Source: Phoronis australis (lineage: Eukaryota > Phoronida > Phoronidae). From it: a stretch of 64,000 nucleotides of DNA. The notes under the pieces were generated by a model that was given only the letters and a program-made list of their open reading frames with translations, made no database searches and had not been told where the DNA came from. Position numbers and translations under genes: made by a program. Shown here piece by piece: positions 48,101 through 59,539 of this stretch. The stretch spans positions 46,899 through 110,898 of the forward strand of contig NMRA01000771.1 in the NCBI GenBank assembly GCA_002633005.1. The letters are read 5' to 3'. Within the stretch, counting starts at the first letter, position 1; each line of letters opens with the position of its first letter.

Positions 48101-51100
48101 GATCGGTTCATACAAAATACCATTATTTGTCTTCCCAAATTCTTGAATAGAATTTATTCCCTTAAACCACAGGGCCCCCGTACATCCAAGGGGAATTTTT
48201 GGGCATGAGGGGAATTTCGCGTGATTTTTTAACATTTTTAGTGGGGAATGGGGTCAATTTTCAGCCCCAAAATTGAGGGCCGTAAACCAGTTCCTAAGTC
48301 AATAAACATCCTGTTTATTGCCATATGAAGTGTGACTACATTTCTGGGACACCTTGTATTATCACCAATGCAAATACCTTTTATATTGAATTACTTCATC
48401 ACTCTTTTTACAGTCAGTTCTATTATCTATTTTAAAAATCATTCACTGGGTCAGAGAAAAAGCCAGGAGCAATAATTTGTAATCTTGAGACTTGCCTGTA
48501 AGCTTGAAAGTTAGTGCCTTACATTTTAAGCAAGGTAGTTTCTAGCTGTCAGAATAAATATTGATTAAGTAATTAGTAAGAATAGATCTATTTTAAGTTG
48601 CCCAAAATTTGTGCATATGTACTTTTAAATCATGGGGTCAGACTTGTTGACATGTACTTTAATGTCAAAATCTATTTTTAGATGGTGTTTACAACTTTGG
48701 GTTGTGGGGTCAAAGTACTCTAGAGATTCTAGAATATTCTGAGAACAAATTGTAACAGCCAATAATGCGAGTGGATATGATCATGTGATTTTTATTAGCC
48801 AATCACTAAATAAGTAGAATGTTATATTATGGGCTGAAATCAACAAGATAATTAGATGCGCTATAGTAGTTGAAGCATAAAGACTTGCTACAGTGTACAG
48901 AAGCAATTGTACAACAGAGCCATCTAGTGGAAGATTCTAGAAAGGATCTTGGCAAGGGCAAGGGTTAACAAACAGGAAGTTAACTAAGAGCTTGTCACTT
49001 GCATCATGGGTAGTAAGATACTACTTAAGTGTTGCGTCATCAGCCAGAGACTGTGACCAGCAAGAAGAATTGCTGGGTAGAAGAAATTGCCTGCAAGTGT
49101 TGCATCACCAGAGACGGTGACCAGCAAGTACACTGTCGCTATACAGTGTGTGTAGTTCGAAGATTCACCAAGAAGACAGACATCCAACAAGTGGAGAGTC
49201 CTATCTTGGATAGCAGATAAGACATTTGATCGTTTTGGTTGTTTGATTAAAGTAATCTTTAAAAAGGGCGCTAGCGTAGTTACTCTTTGTAGTTGATTAC
49301 ATAATTAACAATAGGTTTCATTTGTCCAATTAGGGGTTATCATATAATAAATTGATTACTGAATTTGATTATTCACCCTCCATCTACGCACAATCTCAAA
49401 GCATAGCTACCTTTTAAGCAAACCCACAGTCAATCTCTGACACTAGCAGAAGCATTCAACAAGCATTGTCATAGTTACCTTGGCGTTGTTTCTGCAGATT
49501 GGCATAAATACAAGTTTTGCTAGGAGAGAAGAACCCTGAAAATGATAATAATCGCCATACCTTAGATGCAACTTTGGATACTTCCAGGGTTATGTCAATG
49601 CCTGAAGGACCAGCTCCCAGCACAACTACCCTCTTCCCGGAGAACTTCTCAGGGTGCCGGTAGCAGTGACTATGCACAACGTCACCACTGAATAAACCAA
49701 GGTTCGGCAGGTCAGGAAAATGTGGCTCAGCAAAATGACTGGAATGTATGGAAAACATTAGTTATGATATCATAATGAATCGTGATCACTAATGAATAAA
49801 GTATAATGTGTGATGTGGAGCAACATTATGATTAGTAGCAAGTACATACCACATTTCAAACTAGAAGCTCCAACTTGTGTTCAAAGTAAGGTGCAATCGA
49901 GAATCCAAATGTTATACTTTTCATACAGAAAAACTAATGAAGGTGAGTGCATTGGTACTGTTATGATTTTTGTGTAAATTAAGGCAATACAAGACCATAA
50001 TATGAACGCTCTTTTACTTAACCAAAAGTCGGAATCCAAAACAGTGTCAATCAAGGTGGATATTTAGATGCAACATTGGTTCCGAAATAATTTCAAAACC
50101 ATAACCAGAATAAACTTCACTAATGCTTACGACACTTTATACCCACCCATTACAGATCATGATCGCATCAAACTCTTGACATCTCGAAGGTATTCCAGGC
50201 TCCTTCACCAATTTTGTTGTCACGTCCCACAGTGTTGATCCACCAGGCAAAACTCTGGGCTTTACCTGCTCCACTTGAGTAAAGAACTGAAAGAAGGCAA
50301 ACACTCAGGGGTAAGAACTAAAAACAGACAAAAATTTATCTCTCATCCGATTTAACATTTTTAAGTGTTTTAAAGCAGCACTTTCAGCTAAGACATGAAA
50401 AAGAAACACCCTACTTAAGCTTCAAACTGGACTTCATTGCCACAACTCTGGTTCATTTAGAACTTAACATTGAGACAGAATTGAAGTCATCAAATTTTGG
50501 AGACGTTGGTCAATCAAGTGCTCACTTGTAAACTCTCTCAACATTCTTTATCAGAACCAAAATTAGGTCCTAATATATTACGACAAAAGAAGAGATCAAA
50601 TTGGAAGGCGTATTTTCATATTCCAAGGGACACACCTGAATGTACTTCATAAGTGAGTAATGTGAAGTGTAGTCTTCCAAGTACTTCAATACATCTTTAT
50701 GACCAACAAATGATGGCAGGCTCTTGTCAAATGGAAAGTCTGGGAAGGCCATCACTTCCTTGGGAAGATTTGTTCTACAATTTGCAAAATAATGAAAGAA
50801 CACAACAGTAACAACATCAGGAAAGCTTCATGTAGTAACTGTTGTTAACAGACACCAACTGCCCTTGAAACCAGAAAGGTCAACAACTGCAGGATGGATG
50901 ATCAATTTCCACATTGCTAAGGTAGAAAAATGCCTTAAAAGGTTGACCTACTTTTTGAAATGCAGGGATGTTAAAACATTTCTGAGACAAATCAGACAAG
51001 TGCTAAACATTTCATAGAGCCTCAATCAACTTTTTAATTTTATGCCTGCATTGCAACACACAGTAAAACTTCTGTAAAATGTCATTCTCATTCAAATATC

Positions 51101-54100
51101 AAACTAATTTTCATGTAAAGTAGTGATTAGCATGTGTACAGCTGTAGCACAAGTGCCCCATGGATGGGCAGCATCGTGGATCAGTACCACCAAATCGGAA
51201 CTATTCAAAGAGCTTCAGACCACCCACACTTAATTTGGTGACGGTAACTTTGTGGAAGAAAAAAACTTCATTGAAAACACAACCAAACGTCTTGTTTGAA
51301 AGCTTGATACAGAGTCACTTGTTGTGTAAAAAAATCTTCTTTCTTCAGGTTTGCAGCTATGTAGCAAAACAACGAGAGACATAAAAACAAATTAAAATAC
51401 TATCAAGACTGCCTGTCTTATCATCAGGCAATAAGTGGAATGAACATATGCGAAGCGAAATAAACAGTGACATAAATGTGACAACAAGAAGAGGGGCATA
51501 CAAGTATAGAATTTGAATGCAATCACAAGTCAACTGAAACAGAGCCGGCGTGTGGTACACACCAGTGAGCTGCTCATTCAACCCAGGTTTTTCATCGACT
51601 GATCAATAGCGATTCTACAATCTTTAGCCAAAATGTGTCATTTTCAACATGGCGAATGATGGTATTGTCTACTATTTCTTGCCAAGTTATTTTTCAGCCA
51701 TATTGGTGAACAAAATGATCTTGAATGGACCCGCCCTGCAAGTGCATTACAACCGTCGCGAGAAAGAGTCAACGTGGGTCCAATGTTAATTGTTCACGAG
51801 AATTAGGACAAAGTCATTCGTCCATATGACATGTGAATTGGTAAAAAAACATTACATTTGGCCACTGGTCATGATCTTTCACGACTGGGGTTGTTTTTCA
51901 TGACTTAATGTTCTCATAATAATTTACTACATTCAATCTATCACCACGTTTGACCACCTAAACCTTATCCCTTACAATCTTCTTAAGCACATGCTTGGTA
52001 TTCACATAATTATTAGACAAACCGTTCTTATACTAAATATTGTTAGTGGTACTAGGACTACATGGCTACACGCCTGAAGAAAGGAGATTGTTTTGACACT
52101 ACGAACGACTCAGTACCAAGTTTTCAAACAAGAAGTTTAGTCATGTTTTCAATGAAGTTTGTGTTAATGAATGGCTGCTTCTGAACTATATGGAGAAAAA
52201 AAATGGAGAATTACACCTACCACAAAAAAAATTTGGAGCTGGTGTCAAGAATGTCAACGAGTCATTAGGGGCCATTTATGTCGCCCAATGACTCTAAAAT
52301 CAAATACTTTAGTTAGGCTAAAGAAAGAAGTATAATTGATTCTCGCCTGTTTTCTTGGAAATCAATGCAATGTTTTTTAATTGTCTACAGTATATTTTCA
52401 AAATCTCCTGGTACCAGCTGAAATGGGTGGGGATCCTTCTTTTACATCACTTGCACCAGAGGATGTGACGTCATAACCCCTGGAATGAGCAGTGTAAAAA
52501 TGGCCAGTTGCCGCGTGTGCAACTGAATGGAAGGACTGTAGAAGTACTATATTAGTTCAAGCTGGGAGGTGTGGAAAACATCAAAGGCCTCCTAAGGTGT
52601 CCCACAGCACCATATAATGCAAAAGGTAGATATAGCAACATGACTAAGGTGGTTTAATGAGTGTGGAGCATAATTTAAAAAAGCTTCCAGAGTACGGAGG
52701 GCCTATGGGATGGCCACCATCTCTACTGGGGCCAGTTGAGATTGCTGGTCTAGATTTTACTCATGATGGATGGAGCTCAATGAGCCATTAGCAGTGCGTA
52801 GATATAGGTAGGCAATTACATTGCCTGTGTAGGTCGCAGCCAGGTCTATACGCGACGCCTTAGACAGAGCCAAGGTCTCTACTTAGCAGTTGAGACAGTG
52901 ATACTCCCATTGGGCCTTCACATGCCCAAAGTTTTTCGGCGAATTAAGCCTCACACATGAATAAACCATCAAAGTCACGTTACCATAAGATACAACATAC
53001 TCATATCCCCTGGCGCGTATACTGTAAAAACAGACAGTTGCCGATTTGGATAACTGAATGAAGGACTGCTCAAAAAAGTTTGTTTACGAGAGTATTGCTT
53101 CGAGTTGGAAGGAATTGAAGACATCGACAGGCTCCTAAGCCAAAAGGTACAAAGGTACTTTTGCCAAAAAGCTTCTGGTGTAAGGTCCTATAATGGGAGC
53201 ATCACCGTTTCAACTGCTTAATACACGAGTATCTTGTTCTAGGTAAGTCTGTGAGTGGTTGGCACTTAAGTCCAGCAATGATCAGATATAGCACCCCCTG
53301 CATGATTTTGAGAACCATGTTTCATCCACTGAATAATTAATGAGCCCCTTATTAATGGATCGTTATTCAGTGATTGGTTTGTTCTCAAAATCAGGGCCCA
53401 CTATATCTAAGTTCTTACTGTAAAAGATACAGATGCAAGTGTTGTATTGCTGAACAGGTTCACTAGTTATGCCTCACGGAAAGTACTTTAAACAATGTAC
53501 GGCCAATCTGTACGGCTGAAAGCCTAAACAACCAGCTTCCACCAAGGTCCAGATTTGGGCAAATTAAAGACCCTACATAACGGCCAAATGACTTTTGAAC
53601 ATGTTAAATATCTGTGTCATTGATCGACACAAACATATCATCCCTCCCTTTACTCCTGGCATTAGCTAATTACGTCAATTACTATCGTACGACCCCATCA
53701 TGAACCCCATTTAGTGCCGAAAAAAAACTTTAGGTGGCGCTCGTTTTAATCGACGCAAATGACGTCATCGTTGGTATCCAAGACGTATCGAACAGTCCGT
53801 TGCCACAGGAAGCTTACCTTACAGTGTCTGGTGCATATTTCAAGTCACAGATTTTCAAAATTACAACTGTTAGAGACAACCAAGCTCAAATACTATACGA
53901 CACTTATCTCGACACTTCCACGTGCATGTAATATCCTACAACTCACTGTCCCTTGATAGTTTAGCGTCGCCAAAGACAGTAGCGCGTTCTCGGTGGGGAC
54001 CACTTACTCAGTCTAACATCAAATACTTATTCACAAAGACGTCGGGATTTAACGAACAGATTTAACAAACAGGGTCCCTGCATGCATTGGGGGACAGGTT

Positions 54101-57100
54101 TGCAATGAATGGAGATTTGTCGGACCCACGGCGACATCCTGGCGGAATGCGTGTACCGGAGAATTAATTTGTTTGTAGTCGCTCCGTGATAATTACGGGA
54201 TTATGTCGGGGAGTAAGTCGGCGTTACACATCTTAACGAAGCGAAAGGCTCACTCGCAGCACGATGAAAAAGAATGACCCGAGACCTTTCGCACTTGGGT
54301 TAGAAAAGTATAGGCATAATACCTTGCAATGGACGGACGTTCAATGAAAAGTACTGCGAAATGGAAGATTAAGAAAATGAAGAAACAACGTTTGGATGGA
54401 TTAGCGCCGTGTATGTTCAAGCCAGAGGAATCCGAGTAAAGTGAAACAGAAGGGGAAACTTACCGGCCAATTGTCACGGAACTCGCTACGGACCGTCATT
54501 TGAAGACAAAGGCATTTTACACAAAGCATACGAAACTTAACCCGTAACCGACGCAGCTAGCTGCACGCCAATTAGAGAGACCTGCAGGAAAATCTAAGTG
54601 CGATTGAAGTGGAAACAAAATATTGAGCACAAAGGACAAAGTTAGCGCTGCGAATAGGTTGTCATATTTAAACTAGTGTTCAATTTGAAAGACCAATCGC
54701 ACAAGGCATTTTATACCTTGAAGTCAGGGAAATACGCCGTTCACGTCATAGCACAACCCATCGACATGCTGACTGCACACTTTTTTCAGTGCGTGCCTCC
54801 AAAGTGTACCCAAAGCCGTATTGCCTGACGTTCACGTGCGGGGTTTATAAGTGCACCCTTTCCTGATGTTAGATTTCAAAGAATGTGCCACAAAACTCAA
54901 GTTGAATCAGCGCTCATCTTATGGTCACGTGCATTCGAGTATATGCGACACCCAAGCACTTAATCGAGCCAAGCCAGTGCAATATTTTATTTAGAACGGC
55001 CGCCGTACTCTTTTGATGTGCGACTTGGGAGGTGTGCACCTCTACGTTCTCACCGGTGGAGCACGTGATACATTGGCTGATGAGTGACAGATGACTCGAC
55101 ATATATATGTCGCGCGTGCTGTCCCAGAAAAGAGGGCTTGAGAATTTGTTGTCGACTTACTTTTATTCTGATGCAAGACAAGTTGTGACCGTCGTTTGGC
55201 AAGTAACAGCCAAGGGTTGTCATCTTTACGTTTGTTTTTTGCGATAAAAAAGAGACGTATGCTACATTCACCCACACCGTTAATTGACGACATATCTGAG
55301 CCACGATCGTATAAAATGGTACCGACCATGTCACGGTGATTTATTCCCGAGGATATTGTTAGTGGATAATCAAGACATCTTACGTGAAAAATAAGTATTT
55401 TTTCCACCACAGAGTTCGGTAAGTTTGCCGTAGTCAGATTCAGTACGAAACGTAGCTGTTGTAGGACCTTTTACGTGGGTGCAAATACTTCGAAAATTGG
55501 TTCGTCGTGGGTCGTGAGTGAATTGATGGCAGATCCTATCCGAGATCTACGCCGCTGTTCTGTTCGAAGGGTGTTTTGCCTCACACCATTGTTTTGCTTA
55601 GTAATATTGAATTATCAGTCGACATTGATGCCTAACGTCGGCGATGTCTCTAATTCGTGATGTTCCTTGAGCAAAACTACTTTGTTTTTTACTGTCCCAG
55701 CAGCCGATCAGGTGCTCACTACAGGTTGTGGTTAGCGCGGTAATGTGTTGCTCGTTCTCCACGATGATGTCAATAGGCCAGTCTACTGTGATTCGTGGAG
55801 AGAATAAAAGGGGTTTCTGATGGGGGCACATTAATATGGGGGGCACAAAATCCGTGTGTAGTAATTAGTTAGTGGTTGTGTGGAATAAAACGAAACAAAG
55901 ATATGTTGCACAAAAGTACATGTATTTAACATATCTAAAAGGCAGTTGGCTCATTTTATAGGGACTTTAAGTTCCCGGGTTTGGCGATGTTTTTATGGTG
56001 GTGTACCATCCGGGAAACTATCACACGGACGAATCACAGGACAGCACAAGACAAGTTCAAGGACCGACGAATGATGTTGACTATTACAATACAACTTGTG
56101 TCACAAGCTCCAGTAAAACCTATAAGGGTCTCCTAATTTTTAGGCAATTTGATCACCCTGAATCTACCGTCAAAGGCCCTAAAGTCGTGAGGGCCCTAAA
56201 GTCGTGAACAATCTTATTTCCTCTTCTGCGCGGTCCTGCGACATCTGGCGTTGAAGTTTCCAGCGTTCGTCTGCTTACGAACGTCAAACGAATACCCGGA
56301 CGTGTTCGTATTAACAATATGATAACAAACAGTGAGTGAGTGGCTTCTTTTTTCAAATGTATCTTAAAAACAGCATATTTCACTAATTCACTTTTTTGGG
56401 CATTTTTGGGATATATTTTCGAAAATATTTATCGTTCAGATTTACTCAAACACGCGCTCCAGGGGTAGCAATGTATCAAAATGTCCCAGGGTTGATCAAG
56501 TTTTGTAAGGCCAAAACAATAAAATACAGAGCGATAATTGATGCTGGGTTCTTAGCGTTTTACGTGAACAACCTCATTGAAAACGTCTGTGCACATCAAA
56601 GTTGGGTGCAAAACTTATAACAATTTATTTCAATTGAAACTGAATTAATAAACAATGCAATGCATTTTTATGTCATCTAGAGTACACATAGGGTACCTAA
56701 TTATCGGACGGAACCTAAATATCGGACATTTCATAGAATCTTACTTGAAGCATAATCTGAGAATTAAATGACACCAATTTTTGTTCCGTTGTAATGCATT
56801 CAGTGTCCGGCACCGTCTCGTTTTTTACAGCGTTGCCTCGTTTTGATTTCACCGAGAGAGGGTGCAATTTAGACCCCCAAGTCAGCCTAAAATGGACGAT
56901 CGCATAAATCGGTTATAAAAGTTGAAAATAAAATCTTTTTCCACAATGAAACCATCTCATTGAACAGAACATATGTCACTGTTCCATTTTTTCGTTTGTT
57001 TTTAAACTCAAGTCAAACCCCGACCGCGCACGTGCGGGTGTCATATCAAGAAGCCTAAGTGATACTAAAAACTGCAGTGAGTTTGCACGTGCTTTATTCG

Positions 57101-59467
57101 TCTGCACTAATTCATTGAAGCGACTTGGCGCCGTCATCACTGAGATTTCATTTCATGGATAATTTTGTTGCGAATGGACCTGGGTTCTAGCAGCATATAT
57201 GTCGAAACACTCGAGCTGAAATTTGGCGACAAGGTGCCCGCGGCCATTACGTGGTTAGTCAGTTTTCCGCGGTGTGGCGTATGGAGAAACATGGTGTCCG
57301 ATATTTAGGTTCTCCGTAGTGTTGTGTTTTTTGAAGATCAGTCGGAACATAAATGTGGCTTTCAGTGACAAGATATACACTCCGAAACCCTATAGTCGTC
57401 CGCCTAAGCATAAAACCGGCTTGTTGTCTTACTCACCCAATTATTCCACTTCAAAGTTGTGATCTGAATAGGACTTGATTTAACTCTCACAAATATATAG
57501 TATTCGTTGATTCAAACGTTTTCTTTTACTTAAGCCGAGTTGTTCAACTGTGCATTGGTTTTCGGCAGCCATTTTATAATGACACCTATGGTCGTCATGT
57601 GCTGCCGCCTTTTGAAAGGACAGAAAACCACACAGAAAAAGGCCAAGAAAATAGTGGAAAGTGGTTTACAGCAACTCTACTTCAACCACAAACTGTTTTA
57701 CTGGTATGATATCGATTTTTAAATCGATTAAAATTGATTTAGAATTTCAGTTCTGGAAAATAAATCACAATTGTTTTATTCCAGGCAGACCTTACTTATT
57801 TTGTATTTGTGACCTCTTTATTTGACTTTTTGCTCTTGTTGTTCTTAACATCACTTATCTCTGCTGTCCTTCTTTTTCTTTTCAGTTTCTCTTCATTCTC
57901 TGTTAACACCTTGTCAGCCAAAACAGAACTGTAAGCCTTTGAGACTTGGTAGGCGGAAGTTGATCATTGAACCTCGATACAATTGTTCTAATAAATTACC
58001 CATAATTGTATTGTTTGATTTTTTCTCATCTTTAACAGGCTTCTGCATTCATAAATAAATAAATAAATACCCAAGTTGCATTTGAATTTTATTGCTCAAT
58101 CTCTTCTTTTATTTTTGATTATGTCATGCTGTGTTGTATGTAACAAATGCAATATAGTGAAATAAAGTCAATGTTTTACTTTATTGGTGGCCATTCTCTA
58201 TCAATTCAAGTATTTTAATTTTCTTCAAATAAATTCAAAATGCTTTAACCAAAATTTTCAACATAAATGTTGAGTTCAGTACTGTGTTTTGCAATAAAAA
58301 AACAAGTGAACAATATTTTGATGACCAAGGCGTGGGCCGAAACTGTTAAGCACCCAGCGTGTTCCATTTGTCTGCTGCGTTTTTCCTTTGGCCTAACAGA
58401 TGTCGGTTAGTGCCTGGGACAAATAGATACATTGCATAAACAATCCCTGGGTTGCTTTTTGTTCCGTCTGAAGAAAATTTAATTTCGAAAATATCTTCTG
58501 AAAATGAACAAAAAAGTGCATTAGTAAAATCAACAAGTTTTTAAGTGGTCTCAAAAAAACAGTCGGTAAATGCATTAATTTTAGTCTCAGTTCTTCCACG
58601 CGTGTTTCTCCCGAGAGGTTAGTACCTAACGTGCAGACGAGCGTTCCAAATTGGAACGCTAAGTCCCGCGTGGCAGCGCTGCACGCGAAACAAGATGGCG
58701 GACGACCTTTGGAGACTGACGACGAGAGGTAATCGGACTATAGTAACAGAACAATTCCGTGAAGGTAAATCTTTATTTCAGCAAAGAATTTACAACAATC
58801 CGTAATGTTTTCAATTAAATATAATGCAAAATGTGCCAAAACGTCCGATAATTAGGTCACTTGACTGTAACTGTACGCACTGTAGTTGACTTGTGAGGTC
58901 TTACTTCGTGTATTTCCGTCTAACCGAAACGGTCACGACTTTAGGGCCTCATTCAAAATGGCCGCCGATATCAGCGACCGTTTCAAAACTCTGCTTACGG
59001 AGACAAACAAGGATTAAGATTGTCAAAACACGTATATTTGTGATGGCTGACATATGTCCATGACATCTTATGAGCAGTTGCTAACGGACATTGGGTAGTA
59101 TGACAATCGGCACTTATTATGCTTATATTCACGACTTTAGGTCACCGGTGTGTAAATGTACCGCGGCCAATCGAGGCGCAACGTGTTGCCTACCTTATTT
59201 TGTACTACATGCATCATAACTAGCTAGTACTAACCAAACAAAACAAAACAAAACCATTTCTCACATTAAACTCTTGTACATGCTGGAGTGTATCGGCAGG
59301 CCGTATTCATCTGAACCAGTGTTGTCCGAGTAGACCCACGTTCCACCGACACATCCCGTTTGCTCAAAAGCAATAATTTCATAAATCTGCGGTCTTGACG
59401 CTAGATGACGTAAAGCTACCAAACCAGCGGCGCCACTTCCTACAACTGCTACGCGAATACGTTTCAT
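44521..59467 (-). CDS. Flavin-containing monooxygenase, GS-OX-like (5 exons, 428 aa)
   Basis: Exons 59467-59265, 50774-50636, 50286-50147, 49738-49561 and 45147-44521 join in frame (1287 nt with stop), all with GT-AG introns. FMOs use FAD, NADPH and O2 to oxygenate nucleophilic N or S atoms. Seen: FAD Rossmann motif GSGAAG at 10-15, EQ..VGGTWVY, the FMO signature FxGxxxHxxxY at 177-187 (FSGDVVHSHCY), the NADPH motif GAGPSG at 202-207 and the CTGY motif (ATGY type) at 268-271. At 428 residues, with no obvious C-terminal membrane anchor, it is shorter than vertebrate FMO1-5 (about 530) and similar to plant GS-OX-like and insect senecionine N-oxygenase-type enzymes, so it may be soluble. Substrate is unknown. 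Intron 1 is about 8.5 kb and full of elements. A TATA-like TATTATATGG lies at about 59628-59640 on the minus strand. Confidence 0.93.
45160..45940 (-). other. FMO intron 4, unique part
   Basis: AT-rich intron sequence between exon 5 and the Penelope-like pair. I see no gene or repeat. Confidence 0.4.
45943..46540 (-). mobile_element. Penelope-like element, 3' part, minus orientation
   Basis: On the minus strand it reads IINFPVCIPYVTGISVRIQ, then RCDVVYQYKCGECSDNYIGE and TGGQLLTR, i.e. the linker and the start of a GIY-YIG-type endonuclease (CGECSDNYIGET). The 3' end near 45943 matches the 3' end of the plus-strand copy at 47600 (caatattttcat, ggttccaa-gggatcttcac). It is broken by indels. 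Confidence 0.65.
46545..47600 (+). mobile_element. Penelope-like element, RT end plus GIY-YIG segment (pseudogene)
   Basis: In broken frames: GVPMGSLITPFIANIFKEDF (RT core, PMGS block), HLNSLDPSIQFTRELEQDDT, LPFLDTCIWLHDDGS, KPSHADQYL, SVVWTILNRNEKLVSD, then YKCGECTDNYIGETGHQLST followed by RDKDH. The order RT, LPFLD block, HxTDQYL block, GIY-YIG (NYIGET) is that of Penelope-like retroelements. Stops and a deletion between the PMGS block and the next part show that it is dead. The first bases abut the minus copy head to head. Confidence 0.7.
47601..48750. other. FMO intron 4, no recognised feature
   Basis: Short frames only (47818-48054, 48002-48208) without family resemblance. A GC-rich stretch at 48170-48290 reads ggggaattttt / ggggaatttcgcg. 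Confidence 0.35.
48752..49306 (+). mobile_element. Possible solo LTR with internal 70-bp tandem duplication
   Basis: Begins tgtaacagcc and ends tagttgattaca (TG..CA, five-base inverted tgtaa/ttaca). It contains a CCAAT box, a tataagtag-like element and an ETS-like caggaagt. An internal duplication repeats gtgttgcgtcatcagcc...gtgaccagcaag at about 49029 and 49097. No clear target duplication was found, so the call is tentative. Confidence 0.3.
49561..49738 (-). CDS. FMO exon 4 (FMO signature and NADPH motif)
   Basis: 178 nt: HFAEPHFPDLPNLGLFSG, DVVHSHCYRHPEKFSGKR, VVVLGAGPSGIDITLEVS. It holds the FxGxxxHxxxY fingerprint and the second GxGxxG. The acceptor is ATACATTCCAG and the donor CTAAG|GTATGG. 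Confidence 0.95.
50147..50286 (-). CDS. FMO exon 3
   Basis: 140 nt: FFTQVEQVKPRVLPGGST, LWDVTTKLVKEPG, CQEFDAIMICNG. W.VT and DA.M.CNG are the standard FMO blocks before the FMO signature. Of two overlapping donors, AATGG|GTGGGT is chosen because it completes the Gly codon of CNGHFAEP. Confidence 0.9.
50636..50774 (-). CDS. FMO exon 2
   Basis: 139 nt: ITNLPKEVMAFPDFPFDKS, LPSFVGHKDVLKYLEDYTSH, YSLMKYIQ. TNLPKEVMxFPDFPF is highly typical of FMOs. The acceptor is TTGCAAATTGTAG and the donor TTCAG|GTGTGT. Confidence 0.93.
50804..52430. other. FMO intron 1, proximal part without recognised feature
   Basis: I see only chance frames (51160-51384, 51357-51581). No repeat shared with the rest of the window was found. 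Confidence 0.35.
52440..53260. mobile_element. Foldback-family element, rearranged copy
   Basis: Shares with 20684-21600 the blocks ggcctcctaaggtgtccc, gagttggaaggaatt, atcaaagtcacgttaccata, ttcggcgaatt and ctcccattgggcc. The arm-like segments at 52440-52690 and 52930-53150 are in the same orientation and separated by a ctctact/gagac-rich middle, so this is a composite or rearranged copy. Confidence 0.6.
53284..53410. repeat. Palindromic MITE (family P), copy 3
   Basis: agatatagcaccccctgcat, gattttgagaac and the mirrored gttctcaaaatc, gggcccactatatct enclose a longer centre with its own inverted pair (cactgaataattaat, ttattcagtg). Confidence 0.75.
53420..54980. other. FMO intron 1, middle part
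   Basis: No gene. It includes a perfect CRE-type octamer (tgacgtca at about 53760) and a 65-codon open frame at 53734-53931 without family resemblance. Confidence 0.3.
54995..55215 (+). repeat. Diverged interspersed repeat, copy 2
   Basis: The counterpart of 4590-4800: ctcttttgatgtg, gagtgacagatgact, tgtcgcgcgtgctgtcccag, gtgaccgtcgtttggcaa. Confidence 0.5.
57375..58742 (+). mobile_element. TIR DNA element (family G), third copy, innermost
   Basis: Starts tatacactccgaaaccctat, then agtcgtccgcctaagc, and ends caagatggcggacgaccttt, then gtaatcggactata. It aligns by eye with 19182-20491, with one clear difference: an inserted (aaat)n microsatellite at about 58048-58068. It is flanked by ta on both sides, consistent with insertion at a TA. 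Confidence 0.75.
58045..58069. repeat. (AAAT)n microsatellite inside family G copy 3
   Basis: About five copies of aaat/ataa at a place where copy 2 has no such run. It arose after the copies separated. Confidence 0.85.
59265..59467 (-). CDS. FMO exon 1 (FAD-binding motif)
   Basis: MKRIRVAVVGSGAAGLVALR, EIIAFEQTGCVGGTWVY, YGLPIHSSMYKSL. The ATG at 59467 is the first in frame; the open frame extends further up only from GTG codons. The donor TTAAT|GTGAGA leaves phase 2. The GxGxxG and GGTW features are diagnostic. Confidence 0.93.
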
Positions 59468-59539
59468 GGCAGGTTGATGTTGCAGGAGTCGCAAAAATCC
59501 CAAGGTGTTGAACTCGACCACCACCTTTTACTATGTAAG

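Larger units (their letters stand above)
56696..58856. mobile_element. Middle nested element with double inverted ends
   Basis: The left has cctaattatcggac (56696-56709) and cctaaatatcggac (56714-56727). The right has their exact reverse complements gtccgatatttagg (57296-57309) and gtccgataattagg (58843-58856). The tract between the two right-hand ends holds the 1.37-kb family G element. No transposase was found. Confidence 0.65.
56175..58948. mobile_element. Outermost of three nested inverted-repeat elements
   Basis: ggccctaaagtcgtga occurs twice at the left (56175-56190 and 56192-56207, tandem period 17) and once as its exact reverse complement at the right (58933-58948). A shorter tcacgactttag recurs at 59129. 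If these are terminal repeats they enclose the next two elements. Confidence 0.5.

Noticed and set aside
53734-53956. Two overlapping 65-codon plus-strand frames in the FMO intron
   Set aside because: Short, overlapping in different frames, no family resemblance and no splice context.
59468-59524. N-terminal extension of the FMO by 19 codons
   Set aside because: The extension begins at a GTG. The first ATG in frame is 59467 and gives the usual short FMO lead before the FAD motif.
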